This document shows positions 51,732 through 61,105 of a stretch of 64,000 nt of DNA, in pieces. The translations under genes were made by a program, and so were the position numbers. A model generated the notes under the pieces. It made no database searches and was not told the origin of the DNA. It worked only from the letters and a program-made list of their open reading frames with translations. The number at the start of each line of letters is the position of its first letter. Within the stretch, counting starts at the first letter, position 1. The DNA comes from Austwickia sp. (GTDB lineage Bacteria; Actinomycetota; Actinomycetes; Actinomycetales; Dermatophilaceae), in assembly GCA_016711265.1 (NCBI GenBank), contig JADJTI010000006.1:124001-188000 (forward strand), written 5' to 3'.

Positions 51732-52636
51732 CCGGAGAAGCCCCAGACCTCGGTGAGGGCGGCACGAGTGGGGCCGAGGCCGACACGTTCGCCACCGCCC
51801 TGCGCGTGGCGATCACCCGGCGCGGCCTGACGCTCGAACGGATCCGCCATCACTTGCGCCAGCGCGGACACGAACTGTCCGTGGCCACCCTCTCCTATTG
51901 GCAGTCGGGCCGCAGCCGCCCCGACCGGGCCAGCTCGCTGGCGGCCCTGGGGAGTTTGGAGGAGATCCTCGACGTCCCGCGGGGTTCGCTGGTGGTGCAG
52001 CTGCCTCGCCAGATGCGCAACCCCGGGCCAGCAGGCTCGGCGATCCCGTCGGTGGGTCCGGTGTTCGACACCGGCATGCTCATCGACGAAGCCGTCGAGA
52101 CTCTGGGGATCAACTGGGAACACCTGGAACGGGTGAGCGTCCACGACTTCATCAGGGTCCTGCCGGACAGGACCGTGGGTACCCACCTGATCCGGGAGAC
52201 GATGCGCGCCACCGTCAGCGGGGTCGACCGGTTCGTGGTGGTGTATGGCGATGAGCCCATCGGTACGCCGTACGTCATGCCCCGCTGGAACTGCCGGCTC
52301 GGGCGGACCATCGAGCATCCCCGGGTGGGGTTGGTCATCGCCGAGATGCTCCTGGATCAGCCGATGGCCGTTGGCGACCCGGTGCTGGTCGAGTACGAGT
52401 TCGCGAACACCGGCGCGATCGTGGCGGACGCCTGGGAGCGGGGCTGCCTGAACCCGCAGCGCGAGGTGCTCATCGAGGTGGAGTTCACCGAGCCGGTGGT
52501 GCCGCGCGCCGCGCGCGCGCGCATCGTTACGGGCCCAGTCGACCGCTCCGAACCGGCGCTGGTCAGCGGCAACTTCGTGAGCCTGCTCCGGCAGGACGCC
52601 GGCCCGGGGATGGTCGCCCTGTACTGGAGCTGGTGA
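51728..52636 (+). CDS. HTH protein of unknown family, second of a tandem pair
   Basis: A 302-residue paralog of the preceding protein: the N-terminal region ELSVATLSYWQSGRSRPDRA and SLAALGSLEEILDVP is nearly identical, the middle (ISVHD/VSVHDFIRVL) clearly related, and the C-terminus ends in PGMVALYWSW, matching PGVAGIEWVW. The start is GTG 51728, overlapping the previous stop; GTG 51719 is possible. Conservation is strongest in the HTH and the last 12 residues. The shared layout points to one system of two subunits with an unknown signal. Confidence 0.7.
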   Translation: MTGEAPDLGEGGTSGAEADTFATALRVAITRRGLTLERIRHHLRQRGHELSVATLSYWQSGRSRPDRASSLAALGSLEEILDVPRGSLVVQLPRQMRNPGPAGSAIPSVGPVFDTGMLIDEAVETLGINWEHLERVSVHDFIRVLPDRTVGTHLIRETMRATVSGVDRFVVVYGDEPIGTPYVMPRWNCRLGRTIEHPRVGLVIAEMLLDQPMAVGDPVLVEYEFANTGAIVADAWERGCLNPQREVLIEVEFTEPVVPRAARARIVTGPVDRSEPALVSGNFVSLLRQDAGPGMVALYWSW

Positions 52637-52651
52637 GCGGCGGCGCGCTTG

Positions 52652-53434
52652 CTACGCGTGCCGCCATTGCGGGTGGCGCTTCTCGACGAAGGCCGCCATT
52701 CCCTCCTGGGCATCGTCGAGCTGAGCGTTCTCGACCATGACCCGGCTGGTCAGCGCGTATGCGTCGGCGGTGCTCATGGCGGCCTGGCGGTAGAACGCCG
52801 CCTTGCCCATCCCGACGACCGCGCCGGAGGCCCCGGCCACCTGATCGGCCAGCGCCCGCGCGGCCACCATCACCTCATCGACCGGCACCACCCGGTTCAC
52901 CAGCCCCGCGGCCTTGGCCTCCTGCGCGCTGATGGGCTGCCCGGTCAGCAGCATCTCCATCGCGATCTTGGCGCCGACGGCCCGGGTCAGCGCCACCATC
53001 GGGGTCGAACAGAACAGCCCGATCTTGACCCCCGGCGTGGCGAAGGACGCCTCCTGCGCGGCGACGACCAAGTCGCAGGTCGCCACCAGCTGGCATCCGG
53101 CGGCGGTGGCGAGGGCGTGCACGGCGGCGATCACGGGTTGCGGGATCCGCTGGATGGTGAGCATCAGGTCGGTGCACACCGCGAAGGTCTCCTCGTACAC
53201 CGCCTGGTCGGCGCCGCGCATCTCGCGCAGGTCGTGCCCGGCGCAGAACGCGGGCCCGGCTCCGGCGAGGATGACGGCCCGCAGCGAGCGGTCTTGTCCG
53301 ATCTCACGCAGAGCGTCGGTGAGTTCGCGCATGTGCGCCAGGGAGAGCGCGTTGCGTTGAGCCGGTCGGTTCATGGTGACGGTGACGACGGCACCGTAGC
53401 GATCGAGCAGGATGTGGTCGTACGTCGGGGTCAT
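52652..53434 (-). CDS. Enoyl-CoA hydratase/isomerase family protein
   Basis: A 260-residue crotonase-fold protein: VTMNRPAQRNALSL, AFCAGHDLREM with the first oxyanion loop, and VIAAVHALATAAGCQLVATCD with the second. The usual catalytic Glu pair in this fold is not both clear (the second position reads ATAAGCQ), so it may be an isomerase or another crotonase-type reaction rather than a classical hydratase. ATG 53434 is the start. It lies 15 nt from the converging HTH gene. Confidence 0.87.
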   Translation of the reverse strand: MTPTYDHILLDRYGAVVTVTMNRPAQRNALSLAHMRELTDALREIGQDRSLRAVILAGAGPAFCAGHDLREMRGADQAVYEETFAVCTDLMLTIQRIPQPVIAAVHALATAAGCQLVATCDLVVAAQEASFATPGVKIGLFCSTPMVALTRAVGAKIAMEMLLTGQPISAQEAKAAGLVNRVVPVDEVMVAARALADQVAGASGAVVGMGKAAFYRQAAMSTADAYALTSRVMVENAQLDDAQEGMAAFVEKRHPQWRHA

Positions 53435-53478
53435 GCGTTCACGGTAGGGGATCCCGGCGTTCCCGCAACGGGGGCAGG

Positions 53479-54171
53479 TCAGCTCGTCGGCCCGGCCCAG
53501 GGCACGGCACGCAGCCGGGTGAACAGGGTCCACTCCCGGCGCAGCACCCGGGCGGCCAGGGCCAGTCGGTGTTCGGCGGTCGCTGCGGCCAGCAGTTCGG
53601 CACGGTCGGCCAGGGAGAGCCGGTTCAGTTCGGCGATCCGGTACGACGCGGCCACCGGGTCCTCCGGCAGGTCGATGTCCGGGCCCCCCAAGACTTCCAG
53701 GTACCGCGTCAATTCGATGCGGGCCTTGGCCCGGCGTTCGAGGGCCCGCTCCGGGTCGCCGAGCGGTTCGTTCAGGTAGCGCACCAGACCGGTCAGGTAC
53801 GGCGTCCCGGCCGCCTCGTGGAACCCGGCCAGCTCGAACCGTCGGCGACCGGTGGTGAGCAGGGCGAACTCGGACTCCCCGTTGGCTGCCAGGTGATCGA
53901 TGTGCGCCGTACATCCGACAGCGAACAGCGACACGGGCGTCGCCGACGTCGCCGGGCCGACCTCGTGGCCTTGCCGGATGCCGACGACGCCGAACTCGCG
54001 GGTTCCGGTCGCGGGATCCAGCACGGTCCGCAGCAGCCGGACGTACCGCGGTTCGAACACCCGCAGCGGCAACCGTCCCCCAGGCGCCAGCAGCGTTCCC
54101 AGCGGGAACAACGGCAGCTCCACGGCCACCGGATCGGGCGTTGAATGCTCCCACAGCTCAGGGGAATTCAC
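53479..54171 (-). CDS. LON substrate-binding (N-terminal) domain protein
   Basis: A 230-residue protein of the free-standing LON domain type: VELPLFPLGTLLAPGGRLPL and RVFEPRYVRLL are its first strands and signature, followed by GTREFGVVGIRQGHE and an alpha-helical C-terminus. It has no ATPase or protease domain. The role of stand-alone LON domains in actinobacteria is unclear; they may bind peptides. About 45 nt separate it from the enoyl-CoA hydratase family gene on the same strand. Confidence 0.88.
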   Translation of the reverse strand: MNSPELWEHSTPDPVAVELPLFPLGTLLAPGGRLPLRVFEPRYVRLLRTVLDPATGTREFGVVGIRQGHEVGPATSATPVSLFAVGCTAHIDHLAANGESEFALLTTGRRRFELAGFHEAAGTPYLTGLVRYLNEPLGDPERALERRAKARIELTRYLEVLGGPDIDLPEDPVAASYRIAELNRLSLADRAELLAAATAEHRLALAARVLRREWTLFTRLRAVPWAGPTS

Positions 54172-54301
54172 TAGGCGTCACCTCCGACCCTGCCTGCCGG
54201 TCCCGACGTTTGGGACCATACCCGCAGCCGCCGGGACAGGCGAGCCCAACTGCCCGTAACCTCAGGGCTCACGGCGTGCCCCCGACGGATGCGGAGAGAT
54301 C

Positions 54302-55066
54302 ATGCAGTGGATCGCCTGCGGTGAATACCAGATACCGCCCGGTCTGGACTGGATCTCCCCCCGCGAACGCGCCCGCGTCGATCGGCTCACGTTCACCAAG
54401 CGGCGCACCGAATACCTGCTGCGCCGGTACGCCGGCAAGCGCGGTGTCGCAGCGACCTTGGGTTTGGACGTCGACCCGCAGCGGCTCTCCCGGATCGAGC
54501 TGTTGAACCGGCCCAGCGGGGCGCCGTACGTCGTGGTCGACGGCCGCGAAGGCGACCTCGACGTGTCGCTGACCGACCGGGCGGGCTCTGCGGTGTGCCT
54601 GACCGGCCCCGGCGGGGCGCTGGCGTCCGGGACGGTGGGCGCTGACCTGGAGATCGTCGAGAAGCGCTCGGAGTACTTCGTCAACGACTACTTCACCCTC
54701 CCGGAGCAGGCCTACATCCACGCCCAGCGCGACGCCGCCGGTCAGGACGGCTGGGACGCCTCGGCAAACCTGCTCTGGTCGGCCAAGGAGGCCGGGCTGA
54801 AGGTGTTGCGGGTGGGGCTGAAGGCGGACACCCGGATCCTGACGGTGCACGTCTCCCATGAGGTCCGCGCCGACGGCTGGGCGCCGATGGAGATCGAGGT
54901 CATCGACGGCAGCACGTTCACGGGGTGGTGGCGCCGGGACGGCATCTTCCTGCTGACGATCGCCTACCGGTACGGCGGCCCGCCGCCGGACCTGCTCCCC
55001 GGCGGCGCGGACCTGGCGACCTCGCAGGCCGTGCACAGCTGGCTGGCCAACCCGACGCTGCGCTGA
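54302..55066 (+). CDS. 4'-phosphopantetheinyl transferase (Sfp/PfaE-like)
   Basis: A 254-residue transferase. The metal-binding pair is in VGADLEIVEKRSEYF, and LLWSAKEAGLKVLRVGL is the WSxKEAxxK signature with the second Glu and Lys. It attaches the 4'-phosphopantetheine arm from CoA to carrier domains, and would be the natural activator of the ACP in the synthase at 61106-64000. ATG 54302 follows GGAGAG. Length and motif order match the Sfp-type family. It converges on the large carboxylase-like gene. Confidence 0.9.
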   Translation: MQWIACGEYQIPPGLDWISPRERARVDRLTFTKRRTEYLLRRYAGKRGVAATLGLDVDPQRLSRIELLNRPSGAPYVVVDGREGDLDVSLTDRAGSAVCLTGPGGALASGTVGADLEIVEKRSEYFVNDYFTLPEQAYIHAQRDAAGQDGWDASANLLWSAKEAGLKVLRVGLKADTRILTVHVSHEVRADGWAPMEIEVIDGSTFTGWWRRDGIFLLTIAYRYGGPPPDLLPGGADLATSQAVHSWLANPTLR

Positions 55067-55391
55067 CACCCGGGCCCCGACGGTCGAACGTGGGCACCAA
55101 CCCAGACTGCTCTGGGCAGGTTGCAGGCAAGGCCGCCCGGGGATACGCGGCTGCGTGCGCGAACTCGCCCAGCACGCCGCCGCCGCGGTGCACTGCGCTG
55201 CGCCGAAACGTCAATTCGGCACCTGCTCGGGCGGCGAAACGTCAAAAAGGGCACCTCACCAGGCCCGAAACCGTGCCGAATTGACTCTTCGAGCTCAAGA
55301 TCCGTGCGAAATTGACTTCTCGCACACCGGTCACGGAGCCGGGCCCGGCCCCCCGAGGGGGTGACCGGGCCCGGCGAACCAGCGGGAAGCG
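55067..55391. other. Convergent intergenic region with 13-mer inverted repeats
   Basis: Contains GTCAATTCGGCAC (55210-55222) and its perfect inverted copy GTGCCGAATTGAC (55273-55285), a near copy GTGCGAAATTGAC (55304-55316) and a looser direct copy near 55241-55254. Both neighbours end here, so these are 3' sequences. No gene is supported. Confidence 0.65.
55338..55375. terminator. GC-rich hairpin terminator
   Basis: GCCGGGCCCGG (55338-55348) pairs with CCGGGCCCGGC (55365-55375); an inner CCCC/GGGG stem extends it. It lies 16 nt beyond the carboxylase stop codon and can also stop transcription from the transferase gene. Confidence 0.8.
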
Positions 55392-58300
55392 TCAGCCCTG
55401 CGCGTTCCAAACGGCCTCCTCGCGAGCCATCCCACGCTCCAGCGCCTCGATGATCCACGGCCGCACGTCGGAGGCGGCGATGATCTCGTCCACCGATCCG
55501 ACCCGCTGCGCCCGCTCGATCGTGTGGATCGCGTCGAACTCGTCCGCCACCTGCCCGAGTTTCTCCGAGCGCACCGCCTCGGTCACTTCCGCCAGTCGTG
55601 CCCGCAGCGGGCCCGCCTCGGCACCGGTCGCCGTACCGAGGGCTGCCCGCGCGGCGACCACCCGCTCGTCCCGGTCGGTGCGCACCTTCACCTCACGAGC
55701 GAAAACCGTCGCCGCGGCCGGCGCACCGCCGATCACCGAGCAGAACGCGCCCTCCACGGCGGCGATCTCCATCGACTCGTTGAGCTGCTTGGAGAACACC
55801 ACGAACGCGCCGCCGTGGTAGCGGGACACCACTACGAACACGATCGGCCCACGGAAGTTCGTGATCGCTCGGCCGATCTCCGCGCCGTACTCCAACTGCC
55901 GGCGACGCATCGACTCCGGTGACCCGTCGAACCCGGACAGGTTCGCCAGCACCACCAGCGGCCGGTTGTACGTCGCCGCGTTGATCGCCCGGGCCGTCTT
56001 GCGGGAGGCCTGCGGGTACAGCGTGCCCGAGGACCACACCGGCGGACCGTCGGCCGGCACGAAACCCTGCCGGGGCGTCTGGTGCGACTCCAACCCGATC
56101 ATGCACACCGGGATCCCGCCGACCGTGGTGTCCCACACGATCGAGTTCTCGCCGTCCCGCAGGTGCTGCCAGCGCTCCAGCGGCTGCGCGTCGATGTCGG
56201 AGACCGCCCGCATCACCGAACGCATGTCGAACGGCTGCTTGCGGTCCGGGTTGGTCTCCTTCGAGAAGACGTCGGCCACCGTCCGGAACGAGCTGCCCGG
56301 CAACGCGGCGTGCGGGGATTCCTGCACGTCCCGATCCGGTACGTCGACCGTGGGCTGCCGCCGTGGGAACCGCTCCCCGGGCACCACATACGTGAAGTCG
56401 TAATGATGCAACAACATGGCACAAGCGTCCTCGAACGAGGCGGCCCAGTACTGCCCTTGGCCGTTGAGCCCCATCACATGGTCGTACCCGCCGATGCCGA
56501 AGTTGTCCTCGGCCGAGACCGCCCCGGAGAAGTCCAACGCCTGCTTGCCGGTGAGCACCATCGCGCTCGAGGGCGTCATGATCAGCACGCCCTTGGTGTG
56601 CATCAGCATGGTGGCCTCGGCGTTCCAGTACGGCTGGCCGCCCACGTTGATGCCGGTGACGATGACGTTGATCTCCCCGCCGGCCTGGGTGAACTCGATC
56701 AGCCGACGCAGCGTCAGCGCGATCCAGTCCATGTTCTCCGAGCCGGAGTCCATCGCGATCAACGCACCCGAGCTCACGGCGTACCACTCCACCGGCAGCT
56801 CGTGGGCCAGCGCGTACTCCAGGCAGGCGTTGATCCGGCGGCACTCCGGTTCGGCGAGGTTGCCCAGCCCCTGCGTCGGGTCGGACAGCATCGCCACCCG
56901 GGTCATCCCCTCGGGGTAGACGTCGGTGTAGTTGGTGAGCAGGCCGATCACGATGTGGGCGGTGTTGCCGGCGGGTTCCCGGTCGACGAACACCAGCTCG
57001 CCGGCCTCGTCGAGGTCCATCTCCCGGAAGGAGCCGGTGGGGAACCGGGACGCGCTGTCCTCCTCGGGCGTGAGCATCCGCACGATCTCATACGGGTACG
57101 GCGACCCGAACCGTTGCGCGGTGAGCACCTTCTGCGCGTACCGGGTCAGCGGGCGCACCGGGTTCGGACCGGGTTCCCCGAGCCGGATCGTGGTCCCGCC
57201 GCGGCCGATGCCCTCCAGGTAGAGCACCCGGTCGAGTAGCACCGAGCGGCCCGACTCGTCGACATCGCGGACCTTGACGTGCAGCACCAGCTTCTCCAGG
57301 CCAGCGCCCCGGGCCAACGGTTCGTACGTGCGGGCCAGCGCCGCCCAGTCTTCGCGCGGCACGTCCCACACCGGGCGTACCGACAGCACCAAGCGGTTGG
57401 CGGCGGGGCGTTCCCGCGGCGGGAACTGCGCCAGCGCGGCGCGCATCGCCGCCAATGCCTCCAGCCCGATCCGGCCCAGACGCGGGTAGCTGACCTCGCC
57501 CGTCGCCTCGTTGGACACCTTCGTCAGGTCCCGGACCTCGGCGAGGGCGAACAACCGGTGGTCCTTGGGGTTGTCGTGCGCCCGGCCGTGGAACAGGTAC
57601 ACGTCTTCCGGCGAGGCCAGCCGCTCCAGGTCGAAGTTGGCCAGTCGCCACAGGTCGAGCCGCTTGGCCAGCATCGGGTGCAGATTGCGGTACTGCAGCT
57701 CCTCGCTGTACCCGGGGTGACCCTCCTCGACGTCCTGGCGGTAGCTCAGATGCTGGGTGCGGTCCTTCTCCGCGCCGGGGCCCTCCAGGCTGGTCACGGT
57801 GATGTCGAACCGATGGAGCGACCGGCCGAAATCGGACTGCCGCAACAGGTCGTCGACCTCGTGCACGGTGTCCTCGATGTCGGGCTGTTCACCGGCCCGC
57901 CAGGTGGTCACGTCCAGGATGACCTCACGTTCCGCGGCGTCCTCACCCAGGGTGGCCAGGTGTGCGGCGACGGCGTCGCTGACGTGCGGCACCTCCTCCA
58001 GCGGCGCGTAGGCGACGATCAGGTGGAACCCCCGCCCCTCGTGGTCGTAGTCGGCGGTCATCAGCTGGGTGCCGTGATACTCGACGGCGGACAACGCCCG
58101 CAGCTCGCGGATCCGGTAGAAGCGCTGGGTGTGGGCCTGCAGGATGGCCGCCCCGAAGGACGCCTCGGCGCCGGTGTCGACGGCCTCCCGCCAGGCGCGC
58201 AGCAGGGTCCCCCGCATCGGGTGGGGGGACCACACCAGCCGGGCCACCCGCTCGTCGCGGTCCTGGCGGTCCGGTTGCAGGCGCAGCGCGCTCAGGTGCT

Positions 58301-60884
58301 GTTCCATCTCGTCCAGCACGTCGCGGACGACCGCATCCATCAACGGTTCGTCGTAGAAGTGGAAGATCAGGTCGCGACTGAAGTCGGCGATCGCCTGCTG
58401 ACGTCCTTGGGTCGCAGCGGCCAGGCGTTCGATGCGCGCCCGCTGCTCGCCCTGGTCTCGACCGGAGAGTTCCTCGGCGTTGGCCAGGCGCCGCTCCAGG
58501 ATCGCCCGGATCACGCCCGCCAGCGCCGGGACCCGGGAGAAGGACCGGAACATCCACACCACGGCGTGTTCGAGCTCGGCGGTGTGGGCCAGGCCGGCGA
58601 CGCCGTATCGGGCCAACGCGCGTTCCAACCGCTGCCGGTACCGCTGCGGCAGGTGCGCCCGGTCGGGGTCCAGCCACTGCAGGTAGGAGATGAAGTACTC
58701 CTGGCTGTTGGCAACGGTGGCCAGTTCATCGCCGTCGGCGTCGTCGGCTTCGGTGCGCGGCCGGTACAGCGAGCCGACGTCGGAGTACACGTCGAGCAGT
58801 TCGTCCTCGCAGGCCAGCAGGACCGGATCGGCGGGGGCTGAGCCGAAGGAGATCTGCTTCTGCTGGGCGTTCAGGGACTTCACGGTCTGCGGGTCGAGGT
58901 CGTAGCCGAGCAGGTAGTTGCGCAGCTGGGCGTAGATGCCCTGGACGTCCAACCCGGTCTCGACGCCGCCGGCGGCGAGCTGGCCCAGGTCGAGACGGTC
59001 CTGGCTGATCAACGCGTCGGCGCCGAGGTCGGGGGCCTCCCCGTAGGCGTCGACATCGGCCCCGGCGGCCCGGATCCGCATCAGCGGCGCGCCGCGTTCG
59101 ATCTGGGCATTGGGGAGCACCGCGACGGAGGTCACCTGACCGTCGAACGGTGCCGCGACGGTGGACACCATCTTCATCGACTCCAGGACTGCCACAGGGT
59201 CGCCCTTGGTTACCCACTGTCCTGGGTTGACGAGCACGGCGGAGACCAGGGCCGGCGAGCCGGAGCGGACCACGACGCCGTCCTGACGGGTGACGGTGTG
59301 CAACAGTCCGTCGATCTCGACCCGGAAGAGTGCCCCCTGCGCCGCCGCGACCACCCGGTGGGTGTGCCCGCCCACGACGATCCGCCGCTCGAACGGGTTG
59401 AGCTTTTCCACACCGATGTCGATGACGTCGCCGCCTACACCGATCCGGTACGTCGTCGCCCCGGTTCGGTCGACCCGCACCCGGTACTCCTGGCCGGCGT
59501 ACGACAGCAGCATCCGCGAGCCCACCGCCTCCGGCTCCTGCGGGCGGCCCCGCTCAGCGGTGGCGAAGAACGCCGTGCGGACCATCGCCAGGTCGGCGTC
59601 GTAGGCCTCGACGGCCGCGGCCAGCAGCGCCACGGGGTCCCGCCTCGGACGGTTGTCTCCGGCGGCGATCAGGTCGTCGGCCCAATGCTCGGGCACGGCC
59701 CCAGCCGTCAGCTCCGGGTGGTTGAGCAGCACGAGCACGTTCGAGCGGGTCGTCACGCCGTCCTGGAGAACGATGACCATGCGTTCGAGGCCCCGCCGGA
59801 CGCGGGCGATCGCCTCAGTGCGGTCGTGGCCCCAGCCCGTCAGCGACGCCACCGTGGGGTCGATGGCCGCGTTGATGACGTCACCCTCGCGCAGCGAGGC
59901 GTCGATCCGCACCCCGGTGCCGACGGGGAGGCTGACCATCTCGACCGTGGTGGTCGCAGGGGCGAAGTCCGCGTCGGGATCCTGGGCCCGGACGCGTACG
60001 GCGATCGCGTGCCCTTCGGGGCGCGGCGGCTCGGGCGGCCGGTCGCCTCGGGCGACCTGGATGCGCATGCCGATCACCGAGGTCCCGGTGCTCTCTTCGT
60101 AGAGAGCCTGGTCGGGGCGGGGGTAAGGGTCGACGGAACGCACCCAGAAGCCACCGGTGTCGGGGTCCAGCGCGAACTGGACGGTGCCGGCCCCGCGGTA
60201 CCCGGTGGCCTGCGCCAGCTCCTCGACGATGTGCTGCATCGCCTCGGCTGCCAGGGCGTCGACTCCCGGTGCCGGGAGTTCGGCGATCAGCAGGTGGTCC
60301 CCGCGTCGAACGCTGACGTCACGCAACCCCAGCGACCACACATTGCCCGGTACGTCGACGATGAAGTCCGCTTCCAGGCGGCGCAGTCCGCGGGCGTCCT
60401 GCCGGGTGTCCAGCAGCGCTGCTCCGGCCTCGTCGACGAGTGAGCGCAGGGCGCTACGGTCGGTGAGGGCGCGCACGGTCGTGCTGTTGGGTCCCACGAG
60501 AGTGAGGCCGACACCCTCGCAGGCGGCAACCAGCTCCGCCAGGTCGGCGCACGGGACACGGCCCAGCCACACGGCATCGACGGCGGCGGCCACCAGGGCG
60601 TCGATGACGACCTGCGCGGGCAGCAGGGTGCCGGGCTCGCCGGGGAGTTGGACGGTCTCGTCGGCCTCCCGCGCGTACCAGGCCCGTGTCTTGGGTCCGG
60701 TGTGCACCACCACGGTGGTAATCGGCGCGGGGGATGACGCCGAGGACGAGGGATCGGTCGGCGCAGCGTCGGTTGCCGAGCCGGTGGGGACGGTGCGGCT
60801 CCGGTTCAGGTTGCCCACCGCCGCCACAACGCGGACCGCCGGTTCACCGCGATCGATGATGGCCAGTCGGGTGATGTTCTGCAT
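55392..60884 (-). CDS. Large fused biotin-dependent acyl-CoA carboxylase with degenerate biotin-carboxylase domain
   Basis: An 1830-residue protein of the eukaryote-like multidomain ACC design. Order: N-terminal BC-like region (1-450), biotinyl carrier (VLESMKMVS, Lys571), a central region, and the carboxyltransferase (about 1000-1830; NFGIGGYDHVMG, EINVIVTGINVGGQPYW, VVSRYHGGAF, GAFCSVIGGAPAAA). The BC part keeps flanking strands (TLVGPNSTTVRALTDR, ATGYRGAGTVQFALD) but lacks about 95 residues of the ATP-grasp centre, including the Gly-rich loop, and the RLQVEH motif reads YPRPDQ; it should not bind ATP. ATG 60884 has AAGGAG 6 nt upstream. A partner BC subunit would be needed. It sits 221 nt after the synthase gene on the same strand. 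Confidence 0.88.
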   Translation of the reverse strand: MQNITRLAIIDRGEPAVRVVAAVGNLNRSRTVPTGSATDAAPTDPSSSASSPAPITTVVVHTGPKTRAWYAREADETVQLPGEPGTLLPAQVVIDALVAAAVDAVWLGRVPCADLAELVAACEGVGLTLVGPNSTTVRALTDRSALRSLVDEAGAALLDTRQDARGLRRLEADFIVDVPGNVWSLGLRDVSVRRGDHLLIAELPAPGVDALAAEAMQHIVEELAQATGYRGAGTVQFALDPDTGGFWVRSVDPYPRPDQALYEESTGTSVIGMRIQVARGDRPPEPPRPEGHAIAVRVRAQDPDADFAPATTTVEMVSLPVGTGVRIDASLREGDVINAAIDPTVASLTGWGHDRTEAIARVRRGLERMVIVLQDGVTTRSNVLVLLNHPELTAGAVPEHWADDLIAAGDNRPRRDPVALLAAAVEAYDADLAMVRTAFFATAERGRPQEPEAVGSRMLLSYAGQEYRVRVDRTGATTYRIGVGGDVIDIGVEKLNPFERRIVVGGHTHRVVAAAQGALFRVEIDGLLHTVTRQDGVVVRSGSPALVSAVLVNPGQWVTKGDPVAVLESMKMVSTVAAPFDGQVTSVAVLPNAQIERGAPLMRIRAAGADVDAYGEAPDLGADALISQDRLDLGQLAAGGVETGLDVQGIYAQLRNYLLGYDLDPQTVKSLNAQQKQISFGSAPADPVLLACEDELLDVYSDVGSLYRPRTEADDADGDELATVANSQEYFISYLQWLDPDRAHLPQRYRQRLERALARYGVAGLAHTAELEHAVVWMFRSFSRVPALAGVIRAILERRLANAEELSGRDQGEQRARIERLAAATQGRQQAIADFSRDLIFHFYDEPLMDAVVRDVLDEMEQHLSALRLQPDRQDRDERVARLVWSPHPMRGTLLRAWREAVDTGAEASFGAAILQAHTQRFYRIRELRALSAVEYHGTQLMTADYDHEGRGFHLIVAYAPLEEVPHVSDAVAAHLATLGEDAAEREVILDVTTWRAGEQPDIEDTVHEVDDLLRQSDFGRSLHRFDITVTSLEGPGAEKDRTQHLSYRQDVEEGHPGYSEELQYRNLHPMLAKRLDLWRLANFDLERLASPEDVYLFHGRAHDNPKDHRLFALAEVRDLTKVSNEATGEVSYPRLGRIGLEALAAMRAALAQFPPRERPAANRLVLSVRPVWDVPREDWAALARTYEPLARGAGLEKLVLHVKVRDVDESGRSVLLDRVLYLEGIGRGGTTIRLGEPGPNPVRPLTRYAQKVLTAQRFGSPYPYEIVRMLTPEEDSASRFPTGSFREMDLDEAGELVFVDREPAGNTAHIVIGLLTNYTDVYPEGMTRVAMLSDPTQGLGNLAEPECRRINACLEYALAHELPVEWYAVSSGALIAMDSGSENMDWIALTLRRLIEFTQAGGEINVIVTGINVGGQPYWNAEATMLMHTKGVLIMTPSSAMVLTGKQALDFSGAVSAEDNFGIGGYDHVMGLNGQGQYWAASFEDACAMLLHHYDFTYVVPGERFPRRQPTVDVPDRDVQESPHAALPGSSFRTVADVFSKETNPDRKQPFDMRSVMRAVSDIDAQPLERWQHLRDGENSIVWDTTVGGIPVCMIGLESHQTPRQGFVPADGPPVWSSGTLYPQASRKTARAINAATYNRPLVVLANLSGFDGSPESMRRRQLEYGAEIGRAITNFRGPIVFVVVSRYHGGAFVVFSKQLNESMEIAAVEGAFCSVIGGAPAAATVFAREVKVRTDRDERVVAARAALGTATGAEAGPLRARLAEVTEAVRSEKLGQVADEFDAIHTIERAQRVGSVDEIIAASDVRPWIIEALERGMAREEAVWNAQG

Positions 60885-61105
60885 GGCACTCCTTCGTTCG
60901 GTTCGTTCGCGCACAGCGCACGCAGGTGCACATGCCCACACGGGCAGAAACGGACTGCGGGGCGTCGCGGCCGGGGTCTCCGGTGCCACGACCCCCCGCA
61001 GGTGGTCCACGTTCTGTGATTGTGCTGACCCGGCGCGGCTACGCGCCTTCCGGGCCACCCGGCGGTCACGTCCGTCTCACCGCACGCGACCGCCGGGGCG
61101 AATCC

